Source of the DNA: an uncultured Croceitalea sp.
Lineage (GTDB): Bacteria > Bacteroidota > Bacteroidia > Flavobacteriales > Flavobacteriaceae
Direction of reading: 5' to 3'
DNA length: 47,536 nt
Assembly: GCA_937959125.1 (NCBI GenBank)
Contig: CALGQU010000192.1
Location: forward strand, 1-47,536
Notes under the pieces: generated by a model
What the model was told of the DNA's origin: nothing
Database searches by the model: none
Seen by the model: the letters and a program-made list of their open reading frames with translations, nothing else
Shown: one piece after another, positions 1 through 6,991 of the stretch
Layout of the letters: every line of letters begins with the position of its first letter
Numbering within the stretch: position 1 is the stretch's first letter
Made by a program: the position numbers and the translations under genes

Positions 1-1
1 T

Positions 2-67
2 TGGTACGGTAAACAAGAGGCTTGTATGGTGCCAACTCCAGAGTTGCAGGGGAAGTTTTTGGGGTAG
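2..67 (+). CDS. C-terminal end of an unidentified protein (partial, cut by window start)
   Basis: Frame 2 stays open from the window edge to a TAG at 65-67 and reads 21 residues ending in ELQGKFLG. The sequence has the base composition of coding DNA, but it is too short to recognise a family. The stop codon overlaps the first base or two of the palindromic repeat element that begins at 66, so the gene ends where the element begins. It is convergent with the minus-strand MATCAP operon. It could also be chance open frame, because only 22 codons are visible. Confidence 0.35.
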   Translation, partial: WYGKQEACMVPTPELQGKFLG

Positions 68-108
68 TACTTCTCGATACAATTTCGTTGCACGAAATCA
101 CTCGAAGT
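66..108. repeat. Palindromic intergenic element, copy 1
   Basis: A 43-bp element with a perfect central stem ATTTCGT-TGC-ACGAAAT (82-98) and imperfect outer inverted ends, ACTTCTCGA on the left and TCGAAGT on the right. It resembles the short hairpin-forming intergenic repeats found in many flavobacterial genomes, though I cannot count copies outside this window. It follows directly on the stop codon of the partial gene at 2-67. Confidence 0.6.
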
Positions 109-112
109 CCCA

Positions 113-263
113 TCATTTTAAATTATTCAATATAAAATCCAAGGTGGAATTGGTATTCAATTTTTGCTAAAAAGACAGGCATCGGTGTTTGATCGGTATT
201 GCTAATCCCAATTGTTTTAAGTACTTCATGTCCTCCTCCATATCCAAGCATACTTTTCCTGTA
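113..263 (-). pseudogene. Decayed copy of the C-terminal tail of the MATCAP/QEGLA gene
   Basis: In the frame that matches the intact gene, this stretch reads the last 50 or so codons of that protein, including the terminal sequence FILNNLK and the TGA at 113-115. A CAG-to-TAG change puts an in-frame stop at 167-169, where the intact copy reads Gln-Gln-Lys-Leu-Asn. There is no start and no upstream part of the gene, so it is a dead fragment left by the tandem duplication. A 63-codon open frame in another register over the same bases is a shadow. Confidence 0.8.
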
Positions 264-306
264 AGTACTTCTCGATACAATTTCGTTGCACGAAATCAGT
301 CGAAGT
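264..306. repeat. Palindromic intergenic element, copy 2
   Basis: Same 43-bp element as at 66-108, with a single C-to-G difference near the right end (AATCAG against AATCAC). It lies 4 bp beyond the stop codon of the minus-strand MATCAP gene. The hairpin could cap the 3' end of that transcript, although no T tract follows on the minus strand. Confidence 0.6.
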
Positions 307-310
307 CCCA

Positions 311-1483
311 TCACTTTAAATTATTCAATATAAAATCCAAGGTGGAATTGGTATTCAATTTTTGCTGAAAAGACAAGCTTCGGTGTTTGATAGGTGTTGC
401 TAATCCCAATTGTTTTAAGTACTTCATATCTTCCTCCATATCCAAGCATACTTTCCCGGATAATAGGATATCCAAACTTTCTTCACGCTGGTAGCGTTGA
501 TAAATTTTACGCAAACCGCTTAAATAGAGGCGGTCTTTGGTGAACCCTCCACCCCTATGGACCCTAAGGGTAATGCTATAGGCCTCGTGTTTGTTCAATT
601 TGTATTGGCCATGGATCAAATCAAAGGTATCCGCAAAGCTATAGCCCTTGATCAAACTATCCGACGCAATAACGCGATACGCCAGTTCTTTGAGTCGTTT
701 TAGGGTGAGCGCGCCTCCCATATACTCGCTAAACACGGCCAAACCTTCTTGGGTTTCTACATTTTTGGGCAAGCCGTTGGAGAATACCTTTAAGGGCTGC
801 GCCATACCGTTAAACGTGGTCACCAAGTGCACCCCTATCTCATGGTTGGCCAGAGTAAGCAATTGATTCTTACTGAATTTGGTGTTTTTCTTAATATATA
901 ACGTCTGTGTGCTATTGCTTACCATGGCGTCCGCCGCAATATTGGTAGAAAACTTGATGCGCAATGGAAAATTATACCGACTAATGAAATTTTCAAAATA
1001 CTGCTTTGCCTCCTCTGGGGTATGTACTTTTTCCATATCCGCGGAGTCCGGTTCATTGGCGTAATGGAGAATAAAGCGTGCATTTTGGACATCCTTTTCC
1101 GTTGGGGTACCAAAAACCCGTAAGGAATTGTAGTAAAAATGCTTCCCACGGCCTATGGTTTCAATGCATTGCACCATATTGGCATAATGGTAAATAACAT
1201 CTTGGTACAACTTACGTAAACGATCATCTTGAATACGCTCCAAGCGTTGCGAAAAGAACAAACGATGCAGTTTATAAGGATTGAACTTCAGCTTGGGGTA
1301 TTTGAAGTTTGGTTCAATGGTATATTTAGAAGCAAAAAAGCGCTGTTTTTCCTTTTCAATATTAAGCGGGTTGATGTACGCCAAAAGCTCTATCCGCTTT
1401 ACCAAGCGATCTAGATTGGCATCAATTTCAAAAAGCTCTGGGTATTCCAGTTGTAAAGCTGCTATCGGCTTGGTTTGAATCAT
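311..1483 (-). CDS. MATCAP-family (DUF1704/QEGLA) zinc metallopeptidase-like protein
   Basis: 390 residues. The central motif HEIGVH (about 214-219) is a zinc-binding HExxxH, followed by TQEGLAVFSEY (about 244-254), the QEGLA signature. The Glu of that signature is the likely third metal ligand. Bacterial members are annotated as 'flavohemoglobin expression-modulating QEGLA motif protein'; the animal relatives MATCAP1/2 are tubulin tyrosine carboxypeptidases, so a carboxypeptidase or peptide-trimming role is reasonable, but the bacterial substrate is unknown. No signal peptide is seen, so the protein is probably cytoplasmic. Its ATG overlaps the stop of the upstream amidohydrolase gene by 4 bp, and it is the last gene of the trio. 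Its 3' end was duplicated (66-461). Confidence 0.9.
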   Translation of the reverse strand: MIQTKPIAALQLEYPELFEIDANLDRLVKRIELLAYINPLNIEKEKQRFFASKYTIEPNFKYPKLKFNPYKLHRLFFSQRLERIQDDRLRKLYQDVIYHYANMVQCIETIGRGKHFYYNSLRVFGTPTEKDVQNARFILHYANEPDSADMEKVHTPEEAKQYFENFISRYNFPLRIKFSTNIAADAMVSNSTQTLYIKKNTKFSKNQLLTLANHEIGVHLVTTFNGMAQPLKVFSNGLPKNVETQEGLAVFSEYMGGALTLKRLKELAYRVIASDSLIKGYSFADTFDLIHGQYKLNKHEAYSITLRVHRGGGFTKDRLYLSGLRKIYQRYQREESLDILLSGKVCLDMEEDMKYLKQLGLATPIKHRSLSFQQKLNTNSTLDFILNNLK

Positions 1484-2304
1484 TTGGAGTATTGAAACGC
1501 TTTGGACTGCAAAGGTATCAAATCTTTTAACTGTTGTTCCACGGCAGCAACGACTTCCGGGTAGATAACTCCCGTAAGTTCATCACAATAAACTTTGGCA
1601 ATCTCCGTCGCCAAAACCAAGGTGTTTTTAAAGTTTGTGGTGATGTATTTTAAAAAATACCCGTTTCCTTGGAAGGTGTCATTAATCAAGGAGCTTTGTG
1701 GTAATCCGTAGGGTAAAGCTATGGTTCCCAGTTTTTTGGACCATTCGGTTGCCATCCTACCAAATCGATGGTTATCAATGTTCTTGGTGCCTAAATTCCA
1801 AGTAGGCACTTCCCTATCCCAACGTTTCCAGTTGTAGCTGTGCATGTCAAAAACCAATACCTTTTGGTATTTTTCTTGCAATTTTTCCAGTAGCGCATGT
1901 ACCACTTTATAAAAATTACTATGCTTTTCCAAGCTTAGATACTTTTCAAAATCGGATAGTGGCTTTTTCCATAGCTGTTTGCCCCACGCATCGGAATAAA
2001 TAGCGGTATCCGGAGCGCGATTCAAATCGTATTCAAAACGGCTGTCGCAGCCAGAAATGACTATGGGGTGTGATTGTACCATTTGTTTGGTACAGGGGTC
2101 CTCTTCATACCAACGTTCGTATTCCGTATGCAGGCAATCCTCCCAAAGGGACTGCCTAAACTGGTGTCCGTCATGCACCGCTCCACAAACATGGGGTGCG
2201 TAATCCTCTATTTTTAGGGTGAAGGAATAATCTTCGGATACGGCTTCAAAACACTCCTCATTTTTAATGAGGTCAATAATGCTATGTACTTCAAGCCTAC
2301 GCAT
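1480..2304 (-). CDS. N-formylglutamate amidohydrolase family protein
   Basis: 274 residues from the ATG at 2304; a second ATG at 2316 gives four more residues (MRWP). I prefer 2304 because it reduces the overlap with the upstream gene to 8 bp and has GAGGTGG a few bases upstream. Family motifs are GAVHDGHQFR (about 41-50), SRFEYDLNR (88-96) and the metal-binding DMHSYNWKR (153-161). The classical enzyme releases formate and glutamate from N-formylglutamate at the end of one histidine degradation route. No hut genes are near, and the gene is embedded between an ATP-grasp ligase and a MATCAP peptidase, so the true substrate is more likely an acylated or gamma-linked glutamyl compound. That substrate is inference; the family call is firm. 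Confidence 0.88.
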   Translation of the reverse strand: MRRLEVHSIIDLIKNEECFEAVSEDYSFTLKIEDYAPHVCGAVHDGHQFRQSLWEDCLHTEYERWYEEDPCTKQMVQSHPIVISGCDSRFEYDLNRAPDTAIYSDAWGKQLWKKPLSDFEKYLSLEKHSNFYKVVHALLEKLQEKYQKVLVFDMHSYNWKRWDREVPTWNLGTKNIDNHRFGRMATEWSKKLGTIALPYGLPQSSLINDTFQGNGYFLKYITTNFKNTLVLATEIAKVYCDELTGVIYPEVVAAVEQQLKDLIPLQSKAFQYSK

Positions 2305-3328
2305 TGGCCACCTCATTGCGTAAACGTGACCTTCTGTTAAAGGCCTCCAATTGGTCCAGTACCTTACTTTCTACAAAATCGATGACCTTGCACTGAATTT
2401 TGGTCTTGTACACTTTGTTCATATAGGTGACGCCTCCTGGGGACATCACATTGACCTCCACCAGTTTCCCCCCGATGACATCTATCCCCACAAAATAGAG
2501 GCCGTCCTTTACCAATTTTGGTCCTATCTGTTTGCATAGGGCTTTTTCTTCTTTAGTAAGGGTATGCTTTGCAACGGAGCCCCCTGCGGAAACATTGGAC
2601 CGATGGTCATCGCTTCCGGGCACCCTTTTCATGGCGCCTATAGGTTCTCCATTTAATAATAAGATACGGACATCGCCTTGATCAGCACCTTCAATATATT
2701 CTTGAAGTATCACATAGTTAGAGCTTCCATCTGAGTTGGTTACATAAAAGTCAAGCAAGGATTTTATATTGGACATGGCCGATTTCTCTATCAAGATGAC
2801 CCCAGAACCCCCAAAGCCGTTCAAGGGTTTTAAAATCATCTTATCGGATGCGGATTCCTTGATTTGTTTGACCAGATAATTCTTGTTTTTTGATACATGG
2901 GTCGCCGGAATGATATTGCTATGGCTATCCCCAAAAGCGGCCGTATAGAGTTTGTTGTTCGCTTCCCGAATCCCTTGCAGCGAGTTTACAATGAACACAT
3001 CATCCTTGACCGAATCCAAAAAATTCAGCATTATAGGGTCTAAAGGTGGGTTCGCACGCATAAAGATCACATCAAAACCTGCCAGTGGCAACATTTCTTC
3101 CCTTAGCGTGGCTTGTTTGTAGAAGGTTTTTAGGCTGCTGGATACCTTATCCATACGATTGACTACAGTACAAAAAGCATTAGTTACACTATTTCTAATG
3201 GTAAGGTTGGCTGGGCTGCACAGGGCAACCCCATGGTTACGCTTTACACATTCGTGTATTAATGCTAAACTGGTATCGTTTTCTGGGTCAATGTCTTCCC
3301 AAGGATACATTAAAAAACAGATATTCAT
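2297..3328 (-). CDS. Glutathione-synthase-like ATP-grasp ligase
   Basis: 343 residues with the GshB/RimK-type ATP-grasp layout. An N-terminal pre-ATP-grasp domain contains RANPP (91-95). The glycine-rich ATP loop is KPLNGFGGSGV (167-177), then LQEYIEG (208-214), GDVRILL (218-224), and the metal-binding D-V-I-G-G ... VEVNVMSP (283-296) with Asp283, Glu291 and Asn293. The family joins a carboxylate to an amine or thiol-containing amino acid using ATP. No gshA-type partner lies in the window, so glutathione synthesis itself is not shown. It opens the trio with the amidohydrolase and MATCAP genes, overlapping the former by about 8 bp. The 105-bp gap upstream separates it from the symporter gene on the same strand. 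Confidence 0.85.
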   Translation of the reverse strand: MNICFLMYPWEDIDPENDTSLALIHECVKRNHGVALCSPANLTIRNSVTNAFCTVVNRMDKVSSSLKTFYKQATLREEMLPLAGFDVIFMRANPPLDPIMLNFLDSVKDDVFIVNSLQGIREANNKLYTAAFGDSHSNIIPATHVSKNKNYLVKQIKESASDKMILKPLNGFGGSGVILIEKSAMSNIKSLLDFYVTNSDGSSNYVILQEYIEGADQGDVRILLLNGEPIGAMKRVPGSDDHRSNVSAGGSVAKHTLTKEEKALCKQIGPKLVKDGLYFVGIDVIGGKLVEVNVMSPGGVTYMNKVYKTKIQCKVIDFVESKVLDQLEAFNRRSRLRNEVANA

Positions 3329-3433
3329 AGTATCGGCTCGTTTAAGTGAGCAAGAAGATACGGGTTGTATTGATTCAAGTCAAATAAAGTGCGTTATGAT
3401 ATCTAAAAATCTAAAAAAAACGAGGCTATTCTG

Positions 3434-4759
3434 TTATTTCACGTCCTCATAATGGTCGTCCCAGTTTTTTGGCTTGGGTTTTCCCAACTTATCAACGGAT
3501 TTGGCTACCAGCATGGAAACGGTGGCATCACCGGTAATATTCACTACGGTCCTAAACATGTCCAAGGGCCTGTCCACCGCAAAAATCAATGCCAAACCAA
3601 TAGCCAATTTTTCCGGCGGGAAATTCACGGACTCCAAAACGATAACCAGCATCACCATGCCCGCCCCCGGTACCGCAGCAGTACCAATAGAGGCCAAAAG
3701 TGCGGTGAGCACAATGGTCAATTGTTCCGACAAAGGCAAATCAAAGGCCAAAGCTTGGGCAATAAAAACCGCAGCTACGCCTTGGTAAAGACTGGTGCCA
3801 TCCATATTGATGGTTGCCCCAACGGGCAATACAAAACTGGAGACTTCTTTATCCACTCCAATGTGTTCCTCTACCCTTTCCATGGTAACAGGTAAGGTAG
3901 CCGCACTGGAACTAGTAGAAAAGGCCAATAATTGGGCAGGACTCATCTGCTTTAAGAACCAAAAGGGGTTTTTCTTGGTAAAGACGGTAACCAAAATGCC
4001 ATAAAATACGATCATTATCAATAGACCAAGAACCACTACTCCGGCATATTTCAATAGGGCTACCAATAATTCTGGGTCTCCCGCGGATACCACCACATTG
4101 GCCAATAGCGCAAATACGGCAAAAGGTGCCGTTAACATGATCAAATCGACCATTTTGAGCACCACGTCGTTTAGGGAATCAAAGAAATCCTTGAGGGGTT
4201 TGGCCCTTTTTTCACCAATCAGCAATATAGAAATGCCAAGGAATATGGTAAAAAAGATGACTTGTAGCATCAATCTGTTATTGCTCATTGCGGCAATGGC
4301 ATTATCGGGTACCATATCTTCTAAAAACTGCAGCGGTCCTTTGGATTTTTGCATGGAAGCGGTTTTTAGTTTTGAAGTCACCCCGCTGTCGTTGACATAG
4401 GTATCCGTAAGTTTTGTAATGGTCTCCTCAGAAATTCCATCGCCGGGTTGGATGATATTCACCAATAGCAAGCCTAACACAATAGCCACCAAAGTGGTAC
4501 ACATGTAAATGGCAATGGTACGGACACCTATATTCCTAAACTTGGAAATGTCCTTTAAATCTGAAATTCCTTTCACCAAGGAGGCTAATATGAGGGGGAT
4601 GGCAATCAGTTTTAGGAGTTTAACAAAAATGGTTCCCAAGGGTTTGATCCAATTGGAAACAAAGGTTCCCCCACCTTCCACTCCGGTCATGATATAACCA
4701 AAAAGAAGTCCTAGAACCATCCCAATCAGGATTTTCCAGTGCAATTCCAGTTTACGCAT
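3434..4759 (-). CDS. Dicarboxylate/amino acid:cation symporter (glutamate/aspartate type)
   Basis: 441 residues from the ATG at 4759; a TTG two codons earlier (4765) is an alternative start. It is a membrane protein of the DAACS/SLC1 fold. Visible signatures are the serine-rich HP1 tip STSSSAATL (near 283), NMDGT in TM7 (near 320), the HP2 loop GTAAVPGAG (near 361) and TM8 D-R-P-L-D-M-F-R-T-V-V-N-I-T-G-D (near 398-413). The TM8 residues line up one for one with those of the archaeal transporter GltPh: Asp390, Asp394, Arg397, Thr398, Asn401, Asp405. The Arg equivalent to Arg397 is the acidic side-chain-binding residue, so glutamate or aspartate uptake is more likely than neutral amino acids. 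It lies upstream of the ATP-grasp/amidohydrolase/MATCAP genes in the same orientation. Confidence 0.92.
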   Translation of the reverse strand: MRKLELHWKILIGMVLGLLFGYIMTGVEGGGTFVSNWIKPLGTIFVKLLKLIAIPLILASLVKGISDLKDISKFRNIGVRTIAIYMCTTLVAIVLGLLLVNIIQPGDGISEETITKLTDTYVNDSGVTSKLKTASMQKSKGPLQFLEDMVPDNAIAAMSNNRLMLQVIFFTIFLGISILLIGEKRAKPLKDFFDSLNDVVLKMVDLIMLTAPFAVFALLANVVVSAGDPELLVALLKYAGVVVLGLLIMIVFYGILVTVFTKKNPFWFLKQMSPAQLLAFSTSSSAATLPVTMERVEEHIGVDKEVSSFVLPVGATINMDGTSLYQGVAAVFIAQALAFDLPLSEQLTIVLTALLASIGTAAVPGAGMVMLVIVLESVNFPPEKLAIGLALIFAVDRPLDMFRTVVNITGDATVSMLVAKSVDKLGKPKPKNWDDHYEDVK

Positions 4760-4830
4760 AGTCAAAATTTATGCGGTAAGATAGCATTTAAAGCAAGAAT
4801 ATCGAAATGTAAGGATGGCTATTGGCCAAG

Positions 4831-5895
4831 CTAGATCCTATTGGTACGGGCCAATAAACTATAGTCTGCCAATACCAAAGCCGTCATGGCCTCTACAATG
4901 GGAACTGCCCTGGGGACTACGCAGGGATCATGGCGTCCTTTGCCTTGGGTCTGGACCATTTCACCGTCTTTGGTAATGGTCTCATAGCCTTGTAAGACCG
5001 TGGCTACGGGTTTAAAAGCAACATTGAAATAAATATCCATCCCGTTGGAAATACCGCCTTGTACGCCACCGCTTAAATTGGTCTTGGTACTACCATCCGC
5101 ATTGTATTGGTCGTTATGCGCACTTCCTTTCATACGTACCCCAGCAAAGCCGCTACCATATTCAAAGCCCTTTACGGCATTGATGCTCAACATGGCCTTA
5201 CCCAATTCTGCGTGGAGTTTGTCAAAAACAGGTTCCCCCAAGCCAATAGGCACATTTTGGGCCACGCAACTGATTACACCGCCAATGGTATCCCCTTCTT
5301 TTTTAATGGATTTGATGTACCTCTCCATTTCGGCGGCCATTTTTGGATCTGGACAACGAACGGGGTTGTTCTCAATTTCATTAAAATCAAGTTCAGCATA
5401 GTTTTTATCCATTTTTAGGTCCCCAACTTGGGAAACATAGGCCGTTATTTTGATTTCGGAGAGCATTTGTTTGGCAATGGCCCCTGCAACGACCCTACTG
5501 GCCGTTTCCCTGGCAGAACTACGTCCGCCACCCCTATAATCCCGAAACCCATATTTTTTATCGTACACATAGTCTGCGTGCGACGGCCTATAAGAATCTT
5601 TGATATGTGAATAGTCCTTGGACTTTTGATTGGTATTATGGATGGCAAATCCAATAGGGGTACCTGTTGTTTTTCCTTCGAACAACCCGGAATAAATCTC
5701 CACGGTATCCGGTTCCTTGCGTTGGGTCACAATAGCAGACTGCCCCGGTTTCCTTCGGTTCAGTTCCTTTTGTATGGCCTCTACGTCCAAAGTGATTCCT
5801 GCAGGACACCCATCAACGATACCGCCCAAGGCCCTGCCATGCGATTCTCCAAAGGTCGTCAGTCTAAAAAGTGTACCAAAAGAATTCCCTGCCAT
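4831..5895 (-). CDS. aroC: Chorismate synthase
   Basis: 354 residues, normal length. It converts 5-enolpyruvylshikimate-3-phosphate to chorismate with reduced FMN, the last shared step of aromatic amino acid synthesis. The N-terminal signature [20 protein letters not shown] (about 14-33) contains the catalytic His of [17 protein letters not shown] (about 117-127) and the C-terminal [14 protein letters not shown] are the other two family signatures. The ATG at 5895 gives the standard N-terminus MAGNSFG. A perfect -7 box lies 21 bp upstream. The stop lies about 70 bp before the symporter gene in the same direction, so co-transcription is possible but not shown. Confidence 0.97.
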   Translation of the reverse strand: MAGNSFGTLFRLTTFGESHGRALGGIVDGCPAGITLDVEAIQKELNRRKPGQSAIVTQRKEPDTVEIYSGLFEGKTTGTPIGFAIHNTNQKSKDYSHIKDSYRPSHADYVYDKKYGFRDYRGGGRSSARETASRVVAGAIAKQMLSEIKITAYVSQVGDLKMDKNYAELDFNEIENNPVRCPDPKMAAEMERYIKSIKKEGDTIGGVISCVAQNVPIGLGEPVFDKLHAELGKAMLSINAVKGFEYGSGFAGVRMKGSAHNDQYNADGSTKTNLSGGVQGGISNGMDIYFNVAFKPVATVLQGYETITKDGEMVQTQGKGRHDPCVVPRAVPIVEAMTALVLADYSLLARTNRI

Positions 5896-5915
5896 AGTGC
5901 TTGCTTGTAAGCTGG

Positions 5916-5923
5916 CAAAGGTA
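5916..5923 (-). promoter_or_regulatory. -7 box of the aroC promoter
   Basis: On the minus strand this reads TACCTTTG, a perfect match to the Bacteroidota consensus TAnnTTTG. Transcription would start near 5909, leaving a very short leader before the ATG at 5895. I found no clear TTG -33 element at the expected distance. Confidence 0.5.
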
Positions 5924-6076
5924 ATTTTTATCCTGCTTATAGAAAAGCACTTAAAGATTTGGAAACATTAGCACCTATTTCTGTCATTTATTTAACATTT
6001 AGCTTAGCAACACTTGACTTCTAATTGACACAAAACATGCGCTTTAGCCTTTATTTTGTTTTGAAAACAGGCCGAT

Positions 6077-6991
6077 TTGAAAAAAAGAAAACTTGAACTT
6101 GTTATAATTTCTGATGTACACCTGGGTACCTACGGATGTCATGCCGAAGAATTACTGGCGTACCTAAACAGCATACAACCTAAAAAATTGGTGCTCAATG
6201 GGGATATTATTGACATCTGGCAGTTTAAGAAACGTTATTTTCCACCCTCCCACTTAAAAGTATTGCGGAAAATTATAGGAATGGCCTCCAAAGGCACGGA
6301 AGTCCATTACATTACGGGAAACCATGATGAAATGTTGCGAAAATTTGCTCCCGCCACCATGGGGCAAGTGCATATTGCCAATAAGTTGGTTTTAGGGTTG
6401 GATGGAAAGAAAGCTTGGATTTTTCATGGCGATGTTTTTGACGTAAGCATCCAGAACGCCAAGTGGTTGGCCAAATTAGGGGCGTATGGTTATGATTTTC
6501 TTATTTTGATCAACCGCTGGATGAATTGGTGCTTGCTTAAAATGGGCAGGGAACGCTATTCCCTTTCCAAACGGATTAAAAACAGTGTCAAGGGTGCGGT
6601 AAAGTATATTCATAATTTTGAACGAACGGCGGCAGATTTGGCCATAGAAAACCATTTTGATTATGTGATATGTGGGCATATCCATCAGCCTAAAAAAGAA
6701 ATCCATACCAATAGGTTTGGAAAAACGATTTATTTGAATTCTGGGGATTGGGTGGAAAACCTGACCGCCTTGGAATATTCCTTTAAACGTTGGCGTATTT
6801 ATCATTATAACCATGATAAACTCTCCCCTTTCTTTGCGGATGAAGAACTTAAGGAAATGGATATGAATGAGCTTATCGCCTCGATCACTAGTAAAAAAGA
6901 ACTAGAGGTCGAAGGCGAATTCCCAAAATTTGGGGAAGATTTGAACACCTTAGACCAAGAGGGCCTGTCGCAAGATGCTGACGGGGTGTAA
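6077..6991 (+). CDS. lpxH: LpxH-type UDP-2,3-diacylglucosamine diphosphatase (metallophosphoesterase)
   Basis: 304 residues from a TTG start; it begins KKRKLELVIISDVHLG, the usual flavobacterial N-terminus, and no ATG is available nearby. The calcineurin-like metal-site motifs are all present: D13-x-H15 in SDVHLG, NGDIID (41-46), GNHDE (81-85), FHGD (116-119) and GHIH (200-203). LpxH removes UMP from UDP-2,3-diacylglucosamine in lipid A synthesis at the inner face of the cytoplasmic membrane. About 60 C-terminal residues extend past the catalytic core and are acidic. The last 42 bp overlap the 3' end of the convergent flavoprotein gene. A one-mismatch -7 box (TTATTTTG, 6051-6058) lies upstream. 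Confidence 0.87.
   Translation: MKKRKLELVIISDVHLGTYGCHAEELLAYLNSIQPKKLVLNGDIIDIWQFKKRYFPPSHLKVLRKIIGMASKGTEVHYITGNHDEMLRKFAPATMGQVHIANKLVLGLDGKKAWIFHGDVFDVSIQNAKWLAKLGAYGYDFLILINRWMNWCLLKMGRERYSLSKRIKNSVKGAVKYIHNFERTAADLAIENHFDYVICGHIHQPKKEIHTNRFGKTIYLNSGDWVENLTALEYSFKRWRIYHYNHDKLSPFFADEELKEMDMNELIASITSKKELEVEGEFPKFGEDLNTLDQEGLSQDADGV

Larger units (their letters stand above)
66..461. repeat. 198-bp direct tandem duplication
   Basis: Bases 66-263 and 264-461 align without gaps at a constant offset of 198 bp, with about fifteen to twenty mismatches. Each unit begins with the same 43-bp palindromic element and continues through the 3' end of the minus-strand MATCAP gene. The right-hand copy is the functional one, because it contains the real stop codon of that gene. 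The left-hand copy has drifted. Divergence rises at the inner end of the unit (around 249-263 against 447-461). Confidence 0.9.

Noticed and set aside
123-314. A 63-codon minus-strand open frame at the left edge
   Set aside because: It runs across the duplicated gene tail in a different register from the real gene and through the palindromic element; it is an accident of the repeat.
66-461. CRISPR array or insertion sequence at the left edge
   Set aside because: Only two long units, no short spacers, and no transposase or target-site duplication; a tandem duplication explains it.
3452-3895. 147-codon plus-strand open frame opposite the symporter gene
   Set aside because: Shadow of a strongly conserved transporter gene; the product is rich in His, Gly and Asn with no domain.
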